DNA of 64,000 nt, from the NCBI RefSeq assembly GCF_001648595.1, contig NZ_LBAW01000005.1:124001-188000 (forward strand), in the 5' to 3' direction. A model generated the notes under the pieces. The model saw nothing but the letters and a program-made list of their open reading frames with translations. It was not told where the DNA came from and did no database searches. Source of the DNA: Legionella bozemanae. GTDB taxonomy: Bacteria; Pseudomonadota; Gammaproteobacteria; Legionellales; Legionellaceae. A program made the translations under genes and the position numbers. This document shows, piece after piece, positions 27,034 through 35,916 of this stretch (the first letter of the stretch is position 1; each line of letters begins with the position of its first letter).

Positions 27034-27374
27034 TCAGAGTTCCACCATATCCTTTAGAGGTTGAAGACAACGAAAAAAGTTAACATTATTTACTAATCTA
27101 TTCAAGCAATTAGAGCGTTTATAAGCATTTTACCCAGGAGGTATAAAATCATGCTGAACATATGAGTTCTATGTTAAATACATTGAGTAATTTTGATTCC
27201 CCTTTTATACCAAGTAGTTCAAATTAATCTTACAAGAGCAATCCCAACCTCCTTGCTCCAACTGAAAATTCCGCACTCGTATACTTAAAATTTCAAGCAA
27301 AAATGAGCTTCCCATCGCAAGAAGAATGTTTAATAATAGAAATTAATTATTTATTGAAAAATAGGATAAAAATC
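27034..27374. other. Divergent spacer with a strong Shine-Dalgarno and two tiny frames
   Basis: Between fimV and the small membrane protein. It holds AGGAGG at 27136-27141, a 4-codon frame at 27151-27165 and a coupled 21-codon frame at 27162-27227. The promoter of fimV (leftward) must lie here as well. Nothing else recognisable. Confidence 0.4.
27162..27227 (+). CDS. Possible 21-aa peptide coupled to a 4-codon leader
   Basis: AGGAGG at 27136-27141 is a perfect ribosome site, 9 bases before ATG 27151. That frame reads only M-L-N-I and stops at TGA 27163-27165. The stop overlaps the ATG at 27162, which opens a frame of 21 codons (MSSMLNTLSNFDSPFIPSSS and one Asn). This looks like a translated leader in front of the membrane-protein gene at 27375. 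A strong ribosome site with so short a frame could also be chance. Confidence 0.25.
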   Translation: MSSMLNTLSNFDSPFIPSSSN

Positions 27375-27638
27375 ATGGAATTTACCAAAATTAATCCGCT
27401 TGCTATAGCAATATCTATTAGTCTTTTATCAGCAATCGCTTCATTTTTTATGGGTGTAGCAGCTTTTGTTCTTTATACAGGAAAACCCATAGCAGCCATG
27501 GTTGGAAGTATATATCTTTCGTATAATCCTTCTATGGCTAATGCAGGTCTTGGTGCAGCTATGGTACTTATGAATACTTTTATTGGTAGTTATATTGCTG
27601 CTTGGATATATAACTTTCTGCTTGATTACATTAGATAA
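27375..27638 (+). CDS. Small two-helix membrane protein, holin-like, paralog 1
   Basis: 87 residues from ATG 27375, preceded by AGGA; the frame extends back to 27303 without a better site. Two membrane helices (about 11-33 and 56-80) flank a loop with GKPIAAMVGSIYLSYNP. The whole protein aligns with the one at 29664-29945: K-I-N/D-P-x-A, FFMG, GKP, the G-S/T-I-Y-x-x-Y-(N/D) loop, and the S-Y-x-x-A-W-I/V-Y-N-F-L end. Similar small proteins are often annotated as bacteriophage holins, but there is no phage context here. It is convergent with the fusion gene and overlaps its end by 8 bases. Confidence 0.65.
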   Translation: MEFTKINPLAIAISISLLSAIASFFMGVAAFVLYTGKPIAAMVGSIYLSYNPSMANAGLGAAMVLMNTFIGSYIAAWIYNFLLDYIR

Positions 27639-29436
27639 GTGTCGGCTCCCGAGTATCGTAGTTTGCAACACCATGATAACTGGAGGCAGCATAACATTCT
27701 TCAATAGAAATAAAGTCAAACCAACAAGTCTGCAGTAACATTAAAGTCTTGTATCCCATTTCAACATTAGTCGCGAGCAACTGTTCTATGATTAATTCTA
27801 AATGTTCATGTTGATGCAATACTGGTTTTGATTTCGGTTTCTCCTTACACATTTTGGAAAACATGGTTTGAAACCGTTCTTCCACCATTTTAGGTACTGT
27901 CGAATTACCATCAAAAATACGATGATCCGCACTGATGGAGACGGGCAACATATCTTTAGGTTCAAATGAGTCTGTTTCTTTTTGCCAAACAGGTTTTCGC
28001 TCAACTTCCATTATAGTGAATCTCATGGCCTCAGTTTTACGAAGAGGGGCCATGGATTGGGTATAGCCAAAAACACCAATATTACTTAGTGTGATATAAG
28101 GAGTTCCTGCGAGAGGATAAGGATAGGTGTTATAAGCATATTCATAAACCATATCCTTCATAAGTTGTTGGACACGTGGATTTGTTTTTTCTAGTTGCTC
28201 GCGTTTTTTGTAACAATAAACCATCATGTTCACAATGTTCCGAATTTTTGTGGACAACTCATAAAAACTAAGATTATGACAATTTTCAAAAACAATCGTG
28301 CCTAAATGATCACCACATCCAGGTAACATAACTACGAGGCCAACATATGCTTCTTTCGTTTGAAAGATTGTTCTAAAACTTAAGTAATTTCTATGATGAT
28401 CGGATATTGTCATCCAGGAGCTAACAGCCTGCAACATCAAAGTAGTCAAGGTCTCTGAAGCGAATTTTTTATTAAAAAAATCAAGGCAAGAGATATCAAT
28501 ACTAAACTGCCCTGTCATAGTGGGATCACTTGGACCATCCCACTGAGTCATGAATACTTTTCGAATTGGAGTCATTTCAACTTGCCGATTTGACTCGGTA
28601 TAATTCTTCACTCTGGGTAGTACCTCGTCCGCAAATTCTATGAAGTTTTTCCAATTCTCACTGGGTTCGAGATTTACTTTACTCAGTTGCTGCACATGCT
28701 TATTATTTAGTGATTCTTTAAAATGAATAACCCCTTCAACCCCCAATAAAGCGCAAACTGAGGACATATATTTATATTGCATAAAAATATTGGTTATCAA
28801 CTGCTCTTCCAGATAGGCAATTTTTGGTTTGATTTCCTCAACATTTGGCAAACCAATATCACGATATAAATCCGCTTCACATACATGTCGATGTTCATCC
28901 TCAAGAATTGTTGTGAACACTCTCGGCGCAACTCCATAACGATGTAAGCTCTCAAAAATCTCCTCAATCCAGCCTTCACCAATAAGATTAAGCAACATAA
29001 TTGCTACTTTGGGACAACTTTCATTACGAATAAAGTTACAAATGATTTCAATATGAGGACTGTATGGAGGCGGAGAAGCATAAGGAGCACAGAGCATATA
29101 AACAATTTTAGTGAAAACTAAACCATGAAATATTTCGTCAAGTAACTGTTGACGCATGCGCTCTCTGTATTCAACAGTTGACATTTTTGATTCAAACTTA
29201 AGAGGAATTTGAACTGCCAATACTTCAAGCTGTGCTAAAAGAGAAAAAGTGTAAATATAAAAAAGTTTATCGGATTTAAGTTCAAAAGGTAAACCATCGC
29301 AAAATAACTCATTTAATCTATTTTTTATGAGTTGTTTCTCATCTGCAGTAATCTTGTTCCACCCTTCTAAAATCCATTTTTCCGCACCCCAAGATGGTCT
29401 AAGTAATTCAGTAAGTTCATCCACGATATTTACCAT
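27631..29436 (-). CDS. Fusion of a ferritin-like di-iron domain and an E2-type acyltransferase domain
   Basis: 601 residues. The N-terminal 250 residues are helical with the spacing of a four-helix di-iron carboxylate site: Glu71, Glu101-x-x-His104 (LLDEIFHGLVF), Glu154, and Glu179-x-x-His182 in TTILEDEHRHVCEAD. Residues of about 285-525 match the catalytic domain of 2-oxo-acid dehydrogenase E2 and chloramphenicol acetyltransferases. They include PYITLSNIGVFGYTQSMAPL and the active-site HRIFDG (His505, Asp509) in VSISADHRIFDGNS. There is no lipoyl domain, no E3-binding domain and no E1 or E3 gene nearby, so it is not a standard dehydrogenase core. A C-terminal tail of 75 residues is unassigned. 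The role is unknown: an acyl transfer coupled to an iron-dependent oxidation is possible. Confidence 0.65.
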   Translation of the reverse strand: MVNIVDELTELLRPSWGAEKWILEGWNKITADEKQLIKNRLNELFCDGLPFELKSDKLFYIYTFSLLAQLEVLAVQIPLKFESKMSTVEYRERMRQQLLDEIFHGLVFTKIVYMLCAPYASPPPYSPHIEIICNFIRNESCPKVAIMLLNLIGEGWIEEIFESLHRYGVAPRVFTTILEDEHRHVCEADLYRDIGLPNVEEIKPKIAYLEEQLITNIFMQYKYMSSVCALLGVEGVIHFKESLNNKHVQQLSKVNLEPSENWKNFIEFADEVLPRVKNYTESNRQVEMTPIRKVFMTQWDGPSDPTMTGQFSIDISCLDFFNKKFASETLTTLMLQAVSSWMTISDHHRNYLSFRTIFQTKEAYVGLVVMLPGCGDHLGTIVFENCHNLSFYELSTKIRNIVNMMVYCYKKREQLEKTNPRVQQLMKDMVYEYAYNTYPYPLAGTPYITLSNIGVFGYTQSMAPLRKTEAMRFTIMEVERKPVWQKETDSFEPKDMLPVSISADHRIFDGNSTVPKMVEERFQTMFSKMCKEKPKSKPVLHQHEHLELIIEQLLATNVEMGYKTLMLLQTCWFDFISIEECYAASSYHGVANYDTREPTLI

Positions 29437-29663
29437 AAAATCAACGGTTTTTCAGTATAGACATAGCTAGCGTATGAGTCAATCATACTTTATAGCAAAA
29501 CTATTTACTCATTTAATTCTGCTTCTTCATTAAGCGGCAGGTTACTCGTATTTTTAGGATTTGATTCAGACCCTAATTTATCTTAGCAACTCGCCTACTT
29601 CCCATGCTCATCATAATGATGAATAATGGAATGAATCATTAGAAGAACAATAGGATAACTATC

Positions 29664-29945
29664 ATGAAATTTGGCAAAATAGACCCAGTTGCTTTAGGAG
29701 TGTCTCTTGGTGCTTTATCAGGAATATCTACTTTTTTTATGGGATTGATGGTATTACTTTTTAATAAAGGGAAACCTTTTAATGGTATTATGGGAACAAT
29801 ATATTTTAACTATGATCTTACCTTTATCCAATGCTTACTCGGCGGAATGGGCGCATTTATTAGTACCTTTATAAGTAGTTATCTTGTTGCTTGGGTCTAC
29901 AATTTTTTGAATAAACAGCTTAACAACAAAGTGCTCGTTGATTGA
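29664..29945 (+). CDS. Small two-helix membrane protein, holin-like, paralog 2
   Basis: 93 residues, clearly related to the 87-residue protein at 27375. It shares FFMG, GKP, the loop MGTIYFNYDLTF and the end SSYLVAWVYNFL, and adds a short polar tail. The leader before the ATG (ATAGGATAACTATC) nearly repeats that of paralog 1 (ATAGGATAAAAATC), which points to duplication. The two copies flank the di-iron/acyltransferase gene. It is transcribed away from the fusion gene, and its promoter would be in the 227-base divergent spacer. Confidence 0.65.
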   Translation: MKFGKIDPVALGVSLGALSGISTFFMGLMVLLFNKGKPFNGIMGTIYFNYDLTFIQCLLGGMGAFISTFISSYLVAWVYNFLNKQLNNKVLVD

Positions 29946-30113
29946 TGCAATTTATAACAAAATTTAATATCTCATCTAATTATTCTATAGAAATTAAAAG
30001 CAATTTCTGGAGTACTAAGAATTTTGGATAATTACTCTAGACCGCCATTAATCCTATTGCATTACCTCCACCTCTAATTCATAATTACAACCTTTGATTT
30101 CTTCTGGTTAATT

Positions 30114-30965
30114 ATGTCAGCATCATTAATTGATGGAAAGGCGGTCGCCTCTCTTCGTAGAGAAGAATTAAAACACCGTGTGCATGATTACGTACAAATA
30201 AAACATCGTGCCCCAGGCCTTGCTGTTGTTCTCATAGGCAATGATCCTGCTTCTACAGTGTATGTAGCCAATAAGCGTAAAGCATGTGCCGAAGTGGGTA
30301 TTATCTCTCACTCTTATGACTTACCCGAAGAAACGACCCAGGATGAATTAATCAGGCTTATTGATAAGTTAAATTGCTCCGATCAAATAGATGGAATTCT
30401 CATTCAATTGCCATTACCCCAACATATTAATGAACGTGTCATTATTGAACACATCAAACCGGAAAAAGATGTTGATGGTTTTCACCCTTATAATTTAGGA
30501 CGACTCGCTCAGCGCAATCCATTATTACGCCCATGTACGCCTCTTGGCATAATCAATTTACTAGAACACTATCAACTCGAAGTTAAAAGAAAACATGCTC
30601 TTGTCATTGGTGCATCGAATATTGTAGGTCGTCCTATGAGTTTAGAGTTACTTCTTGCTGGAGCAACGGTCACCATAGCACATAAATTCACGCAACAATT
30701 AGAAAAATTAGTACATATAGCTGACCTTGTCATCATTGCAACAGGTAAAATGGATGTTGTTGATAGCGAGTGGCTTAATAAAGAACAGATAATTATAGAT
30801 GTGGGTATCCATCGTTTGGCCGATGGTAGTATTAGAGGCGATATAGATTTTAAAAAAGCGGTAAACAAAGTCTCATGGATTACACCTGTACCCGGAGGAG
30901 TTGGTCCAATGACTATCGTTACGTTGCTTGAAAATACACTAAAAGCCGCAACTTTAGCAAAATAG
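30114..30965 (+). CDS. folD: Methylenetetrahydrofolate dehydrogenase/cyclohydrolase
   Basis: 283 residues, normal for Fol[16 protein letters not shown] carries the catalytic Tyr-x-x-x-Lys. [13 protein letters not shown] and [15 protein letters not shown] are the substrate loops. [20 protein letters not shown] is the NADP-binding stretch, and [20 protein letters not shown] the conserved end. It interconverts one-carbon tetrahydrofolates. A lone gene with no obvious partner. Confidence 0.97.
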   Translation: MSASLIDGKAVASLRREELKHRVHDYVQIKHRAPGLAVVLIGNDPASTVYVANKRKACAEVGIISHSYDLPEETTQDELIRLIDKLNCSDQIDGILIQLPLPQHINERVIIEHIKPEKDVDGFHPYNLGRLAQRNPLLRPCTPLGIINLLEHYQLEVKRKHALVIGASNIVGRPMSLELLLAGATVTIAHKFTQQLEKLVHIADLVIIATGKMDVVDSEWLNKEQIIIDVGIHRLADGSIRGDIDFKKAVNKVSWITPVPGGVGPMTIVTLLENTLKAATLAK

Positions 30966-30995
30966 AATACAAAACACGGAATACAACCATATGGG

Positions 30996-31013
30996 CTGGT
31001 TGCTTGCAACCAG
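30996..31013. terminator. Hairpin between folD and the small acidic gene
   Basis: CTGGTTGC and GCAACCAG pair perfectly around TT (an effective loop of 4 or more), 31 bases after the folD stop and in the gap between two convergent genes. The flanks (GCTCCCGGCC, AAGCAGCCAAGCTA) recall the CCCGGG repeat family in a decayed form. No T-run. Confidence 0.4.
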
Positions 31014-31061
31014 GATATGCTTCAATAGCTCCCGGCCGTAAGCAGCCAAGCTATATAAAAA

Positions 31062-31259
31062 TTACTTATCTAAAACATCCCAATCAAAATCTCCGCTCAA
31101 CTCATCAAAATCATCTTTGAATTCTTCTTTTAAACGTTTACGCTCCAATTTTTCCTCCAGCAAACGTCTAACGTTTTTTCGATGGGCAGTAGACTCAATA
31201 TCATCATCATAATTATAATCAGAGAACGATTGGTCATCATAATCTTCGTGAAGATCCAT
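31062..31259 (-). CDS. Small acidic/basic protein resembling the PA3496 family
   Basis: 65 residues: an acidic front (DYDDQSFSDYNYDDDIES), a basic helix (RKNVRRLLEEKLERKRLKEE) and an acidic end (DDFDELSGDFDWDVLDK). This charge layout, with R-R-x-L/I-E-x-x-L-E-x-R/K-R-L, matches the short proteins called PA3496-family putative envelope integrity proteins. That is a recollection, not a search. It is convergent with folD and divergent from rlmJ. Confidence 0.55.
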   Translation of the reverse strand: MDLHEDYDDQSFSDYNYDDDIESTAHRKNVRRLLEEKLERKRLKEEFKDDFDELSGDFDWDVLDK

Positions 31260-31327
31260 AGATTTCCCCTTTTATACTCTCTTAAAAAGAGTATAGTAGA
31301 CATTTAGAAAAATGCTTTAGGAATAAC

Positions 31328-32161
31328 ATGCTCAGTTATCAACACGGATATCATGCGGGTAATTTTGCTGATGTCATCAAACATATTGCGTTAACCCGTC
31401 TTTTGAATTATTTAAAACTGAAAGATAAACCCATATTTTATCTTGAGACTCATTCCGGAAAAGGCCTATATGACTTAAAAAATAAACAAGCTGAAAAAAC
31501 ACAAGAATACAAACAAGGCATCCAACCAATTTGGCTTAACAGAAACTCCCTACCCGCTGTTTTTCAAAACTATCTTCAATTGATTGCATTACTCAATCCT
31601 ACTGGTGCATTAAGACATTATCCTGGTTCACCGTTTTTAGCGATCAATATGCTACGAATGCAAGATAGAATGTATTTTTGTGAACTTCACCCAAGAGAAT
31701 TTGAAGCGATAAGCCTGCTTCCTCGCTTGAATAAAAAAGTACATTTCAGTAATACTGATGGTATTGCTGCGATGAATGCATTACTTCCGCCACCAGAAAA
31801 AAGAGGCCTCATTTTTATTGATCCTTCGTTTGAAGTAAAAGAAGAATATAAAGAAATCCCACTCTCAATCAAACATGCCTATTCCCGTTTTGCTACAGGA
31901 GTATTCTGTCTTTGGTATCCCCTGGTCAATAAAAGATTAACTGATAAACTTAATAGAGGCATGAAAGAAATCCAGGCAAAAAATGCTTTGCATATTGAAT
32001 TTAATCTGACTGTAGCGCCAATGGAGGGTATGTCAGGTTGTGGTTTATGGATAATTAATCCACCATTTACTTTAGCTGAGGAAATGAAAACTGTATTAAA
32101 TGCCCTTAAAGCTTATTTTAATCCGGGAGTTTCTTCTTATACCATTGAGGCCTATGCATGA
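31328..32161 (+). CDS. rlmJ: 23S rRNA A2030 N6-methyltransferase
   Basis: 277 residues. The N-terminus [20 protein letters not shown] is diagnostic of RlmJ (YhiR). HPGSP-type [15 protein letters not shown] is the insertion domain. The catalytic motif is [10 protein letters not shown] (family DPPYE), with Phe replacing Tyr, a conservative change. The C-terminal [13 protein letters not shown] is conserved. Its stop overlaps the gloB start by 4 bases, so the two genes are coupled. Confidence 0.95.
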   Translation: MLSYQHGYHAGNFADVIKHIALTRLLNYLKLKDKPIFYLETHSGKGLYDLKNKQAEKTQEYKQGIQPIWLNRNSLPAVFQNYLQLIALLNPTGALRHYPGSPFLAINMLRMQDRMYFCELHPREFEAISLLPRLNKKVHFSNTDGIAAMNALLPPPEKRGLIFIDPSFEVKEEYKEIPLSIKHAYSRFATGVFCLWYPLVNKRLTDKLNRGMKEIQAKNALHIEFNLTVAPMEGMSGCGLWIINPPFTLAEEMKTVLNALKAYFNPGVSSYTIEAYA

Positions 32162-32922
32162 CTATTTTTCCAATTCCTGCTTTTTCAGATAATTACATTT
32201 GGGCAATTATTGATAAAACTGCAGGAGCATTTGATTGCGTCGATCCAGGCGACGCAGAGCCCGTAGTACAATTTGCACAGGCAAACCAGCTAAAATTGCG
32301 CTCTATTTTATTAACCCACCACCATCAGGATCATATTGGCGGCGTAAGTCAATTACTCAAATTCTATCATTCATGTACTGTTTATGGTCCAAATGATCCA
32401 CGCATCCCCTATGTAAATAATACATTAAAAGAACATCAAACCATTCAAGTTGGAAAATGTGCATTCAAAATTTTATTTAACCCAGGACATACCTCAAGTC
32501 ATATTAGTTATTATGAGCCCCAGCACGAATTATTGTTTTGCGGCGATACGCTTTTTTCTGCAGGTTGCGGACGTGTTTTTGACGGAACAATGGATCAGCT
32601 ACATCAATCGTTACATCTTTTCAAAACATTACCTCCTACTACAAAAATATTTTGCGCTCATGAATACACACAGCAAAACTTACGCTTTGCACAAACAGTA
32701 GAACCCAATAACACTGCGATTCAGCAATACTTACAAAAAATACATCACTCAAAAAATTCCTGCACACTTCCATCGACTTTGGAATTAGAATTATCAATTA
32801 ATCCTTTCTTACGCACTGATCAACCCGAGGTGCAAAAATATGCCTTAAAACATGGTGCAGCATCAAATAATTCGTTAGAAATATTTAGGATTTTAAGAGA
32901 AGAAAAAAATTCATTCAAATAA
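32158..32922 (+). CDS. gloB: Hydroxyacylglutathione hydrolase (glyoxalase II)
   Basis: 254 residues with the metallo-beta-lactamase fold. The metal motif [10 protein letters not shown], the later ligands [30 protein letters not shown] and [11 protein letters not shown], and C-terminal basic residues that contact glutathione are present. It hydrolyses S-lactoylglutathione in methylglyoxal detoxification. It is translationally coupled to rlmJ by an ATGA overlap. Confidence 0.96.
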   Translation: MTIFPIPAFSDNYIWAIIDKTAGAFDCVDPGDAEPVVQFAQANQLKLRSILLTHHHQDHIGGVSQLLKFYHSCTVYGPNDPRIPYVNNTLKEHQTIQVGKCAFKILFNPGHTSSHISYYEPQHELLFCGDTLFSAGCGRVFDGTMDQLHQSLHLFKTLPPTTKIFCAHEYTQQNLRFAQTVEPNNTAIQQYLQKIHHSKNSCTLPSTLELELSINPFLRTDQPEVQKYALKHGAASNNSLEIFRILREEKNSFK

Positions 32923-33037
32923 TTACCCAGAGAGATTCAATTTAAATCTTTATGAATTGATTAAGCGCAATGAGGGTTTAATCCTATAAGTAATTTTAGT
33001 AAACTCGATAGTTAATTATATTCATAGGTAATTACCA

Positions 33038-34474
33038 TTGAAATTTAAGTTTTTCAAAATAAAAGTTTTTTTATTCTGTTTACTCATTTTTTTTGGCATT
33101 ACTAATGAGACTTTAGCATATGCGGCTGCTGATGCATGGGAAGTATTACGTGCCCAATTCTCCTTAAATCATGAAACATCGCGCGCAGAAGTACAGGAGC
33201 AAATCCGCTGGTTTATAGCTCATCCAGGTTTCCTTAATAAAGTATGCCGTCAGTCCGAACCTTATCTTTATCATATTATTGCAGAGGTAAAAAAAAGAAA
33301 TCTTCCCGGTGAGTTGGCTCTGTTGCCTATGATTGAAAGTGCTTATGATCCCTTTGCTTATTCTGTAGCTGGTGCCGCTGGTTTATGGCAATTAATGCCA
33401 CAAACAGGCGCAGGTTTAGGATTAAAACAAGATTGGTGGTTTGATGCACGACGCAGCATCAGCTCCTCAACTGATGCTGCGCTCAACTATCTTCTTTACC
33501 TCAATAAATTTTTTAATGGCAATTGGGTTCTGGCCATAGCAGCTTATGATGCAGGGGAAGGAACTATAGATCGAGCAATCAAGGCAACAGGTGGGCGCGC
33601 CCTAAGCTTTTGGGATTTAACTGTGCCAAGAGAAACTCAAACTTATGTTCCTCGCCTGCTTGCCTTAGCAGAAATCATTAAAAGTCCATCACAATATAAA
33701 TTAACACTCCCTGAAATAGCCTATCTCCCTTATTTTGTGGAAGTAAATATAGGAAGCCCAATTGATTTAAACCATGCCGCCAAAATGGCAGGAATCAGTT
33801 ATAAAGAGTTAATTAAATTAAATCCTGGTTTTAATCGTTGGACTACTGCCCCAGATAAGCCCATTAAATTGCTTATTCCTGCTGAAAAAGTACATCAATT
33901 TAATTTAAACCTGGCTAACCTTCCCGCAGAAAAACGTGTTAGCTGGGAAAAGCACATCGTACAACCCGGTGATAACCTGGATAATATTGCTGTTAGATAT
34001 CACACTACGGTGAATTTAATAAAACAGTTAAATCAGCTCACAACAAATCGTGTTGAACCGAACCAATTTCTTTTAATTCCGAGCACCAGAAATGCTCCTG
34101 CTGTTGTCAAAAAGGAACCCGTTGTTCCTATCCTACCATTAGAACATCAAATAGCTGTACCACAATTTCATCGTGTTATTCATATTGTGCAAGAAAATGA
34201 GACATATCAGACGCTGACAAGAACTTATGGTGTCAGTGCTACAGACATCCAAATATGGAATAAATTAGCAAGCAATCAACCGTTACAAAACGGTCAGCAA
34301 CTCGTGATCTGGAAAAAAGTACACCAACCCATTCAATATATTGTAAAAAAAGGCGATAGCCTCAGTACAATAGCCCAACAGCATAATACGCAAATAGAGC
34401 GTATTATTGCATTAAATCCTGGCCTTAAACGAAATGATCCGTTATATAGTGGACAAAAAATATTTGTTGGTTAA
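33038..34474 (+). CDS. mltD: Membrane-bound lytic transglycosylase D-like, SLT plus three LysM
   Basis: 478 residues from a TTG start. A signal peptide of about 30 residues is followed by the SLT catalytic domain with the catalytic Glu in LPMIESAYDPFAYSVAGAAG, then LWQLMPQTGAGLGL and AIAAYDAGEGTIDRA. LysM repeats lie at about 307-352, 381-425 and 430-478 (for example YIVKKGDSLSTIAQQHNTQI). MltD cleaves glycan strands in the periplasm. No Cys lipobox is evident, so it may be periplasmic or anchored by the uncleaved signal. Confidence 0.92.
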   Translation: MKFKFFKIKVFLFCLLIFFGITNETLAYAAADAWEVLRAQFSLNHETSRAEVQEQIRWFIAHPGFLNKVCRQSEPYLYHIIAEVKKRNLPGELALLPMIESAYDPFAYSVAGAAGLWQLMPQTGAGLGLKQDWWFDARRSISSSTDAALNYLLYLNKFFNGNWVLAIAAYDAGEGTIDRAIKATGGRALSFWDLTVPRETQTYVPRLLALAEIIKSPSQYKLTLPEIAYLPYFVEVNIGSPIDLNHAAKMAGISYKELIKLNPGFNRWTTAPDKPIKLLIPAEKVHQFNLNLANLPAEKRVSWEKHIVQPGDNLDNIAVRYHTTVNLIKQLNQLTTNRVEPNQFLLIPSTRNAPAVVKKEPVVPILPLEHQIAVPQFHRVIHIVQENETYQTLTRTYGVSATDIQIWNKLASNQPLQNGQQLVIWKKVHQPIQYIVKKGDSLSTIAQQHNTQIERIIALNPGLKRNDPLYSGQKIFVG

Positions 34475-34565
34475 TTAGTCTACTGTTGAAAACGTCAAAT
34501 CATTATGAATAGCCTGGGGTTTTAGTGTTCTCATTATTCTGCCCAAGAACCAAACTAAATCGATT

Positions 34566-34589
34566 TAATAAGCCCATAGTGGCTTATTA
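34566..34589 (+). terminator. Hairpin after mltD
   Basis: TAATAAGCC and GGCTTATTA pair perfectly around a 6-base loop, about 90 bases after the mltD stop. The run TTAACAATTATTTTTC follows. It would separate mltD from the yciB-pmrAB operon. Confidence 0.5.
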
Positions 34590-34684
34590 TTAACAATTAT
34601 TTTTCATTTCTGGTATAAAGCAAGGAGGAGAGCACAAAAACTTGTGTTATAATCAAAGTAACTTATTTTATTGTATTAATATAT

Positions 34685-35230
34685 ATGAAATTACTATTTG
34701 ATTTTTTTCCTATAGTTTTATTTTTTATAGTATACAAATTTTTTGGTATCTATACTGCAACGGCTATTGCTATGATTGCCTCTTTAGGCCAGGTAGCTTT
34801 TTACCGATTAAAATTTCAGCATTATGAAAAAATGCATTTAATTAGCTTTGCAATAATTATGGTTTTAGGAGGAGCCACCCTCTTTTTCCATAATCCATGG
34901 TTTATTAAATGGAAACCAACCGGTATTTATTGGCTCTCTGCTTTGGTCTTTTTTAGCTCAGGTTATATTGGTAGCAAACCGTTGATCCAGAAAATGATGG
35001 AAGCTAATGTGACTCTTCCTGGAAGAATCTGGCATAGATTGAATTTGGCCTGGGTATTGTTTTTTATTTTAATGGGCGCAGTAAATATCTATGTTGCCTA
35101 TAATTTCAATACTGATGCTTGGGTTAACTTTAAGTTATTTGGTGGGGTTGGTTTTACTCTGCTTTTTGTATTAATTCAAGCTTTTTATCTCACCAAACAC
35201 ATGGATGAAACTGGCCTTGAAAAACAATAG
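34685..35230 (+). CDS. yciB: Intracellular septation protein A / YciB
   Basis: 181 residues with five or six membrane helices. The N-terminus [20 protein letters not shown] and the end [20 protein letters not shown] are typical YciB stretches, and the length is normal. YciB spans the inner membrane and influences cell division and envelope synthesis. It is 8 bases upstream of pmrA, so the three genes very likely form one operon. Confidence 0.94.
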   Translation: MKLLFDFFPIVLFFIVYKFFGIYTATAIAMIASLGQVAFYRLKFQHYEKMHLISFAIIMVLGGATLFFHNPWFIKWKPTGIYWLSALVFFSSGYIGSKPLIQKMMEANVTLPGRIWHRLNLAWVLFFILMGAVNIYVAYNFNTDAWVNFKLFGGVGFTLLFVLIQAFYLTKHMDETGLEKQ

Positions 35231-35238
35231 GAGCAAGA

Positions 35239-35916
35239 ATGAGACTATTGCTAGTTGAAGACGACGAATTACTTGGTGATGCGGTCAAAACCGGCTTAAC
35301 TCAATTTGGTTATATCGTAGATTGGCTTAGAGACGGTGAAGCTGCTCGCGCCGCGTTAAAATCTGAATCATTTGAGCTAATTATTCTGGATTTAGGTTTA
35401 CCTAAACTCTCTGGACTCGCATTGTTGCAAAGTATACGCCATGATGGCAATCCAACTCCCGTTATTATTTTAACAGCTCGGGAATCGGTTGAAGATCGCG
35501 TAAAAGGTTTAGATAGTGGGGCAGATGATTATTTGATTAAACCTTTCGATCTTAATGAGCTTAGTGCCCGAATCAGAGCTCTAGTCAGACGCTCACAAGG
35601 CCGTGCTGATTCTGTTCTACAATATAGAAATATTACTCTAGATCCAGCTGCTCACTCTGTATTTGTTGACGATGTTTTAGTGAATGTTCCACGTAGAGAG
35701 TTTGCGCTATTGCAAAAGCTTCTAGAAAACAGTGGTCAGGTTTTATCTCGCGAACAGCTCATGCAAAGTATTTATGGATGGGAAGAAGACGTGGATAGTA
35801 ACGCGCTGGAAGTTCATATACATAATCTACGTAAAAAACTTAATGCCAATTTTATTCGCACGATTAGAGGTGTTGGATATATGGCAGAAAAAAATGATGG
35901 TATTCCTGTATCGTGA
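35239..35916 (+). CDS. pmrA: OmpR-family response regulator PmrA
   Basis: 225 residues. The receiver domain has acidic pocket residues in LLVEDDE, the phosphoacceptor Asp51 (IILDLGLP), Thr79 and Lys101 (DDYLIKPFD). The winged-helix domain has RREFALLQKLLENSGQVLSR and NALEVHIHNLRKKL. In L. pneumophila PmrA activates many Dot/Icm effector genes and csrA. The identification rests on sequence type, the cognate kinase and position after yciB, which is an inference shared with QseB-type regulators. GGAGCAAG precedes the ATG. Confidence 0.88.
   Translation: MRLLLVEDDELLGDAVKTGLTQFGYIVDWLRDGEAARAALKSESFELIILDLGLPKLSGLALLQSIRHDGNPTPVIILTARESVEDRVKGLDSGADDYLIKPFDLNELSARIRALVRRSQGRADSVLQYRNITLDPAAHSVFVDDVLVNVPRREFALLQKLLENSGQVLSREQLMQSIYGWEEDVDSNALEVHIHNLRKKLNANFIRTIRGVGYMAEKNDGIPVS

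Noticed and set aside
30572..31009. 145-codon minus-strand frame opposite folD
   Set aside because: It overlaps nearly half of folD, which has all family motifs; a shadow frame that merely extends into the spacer.
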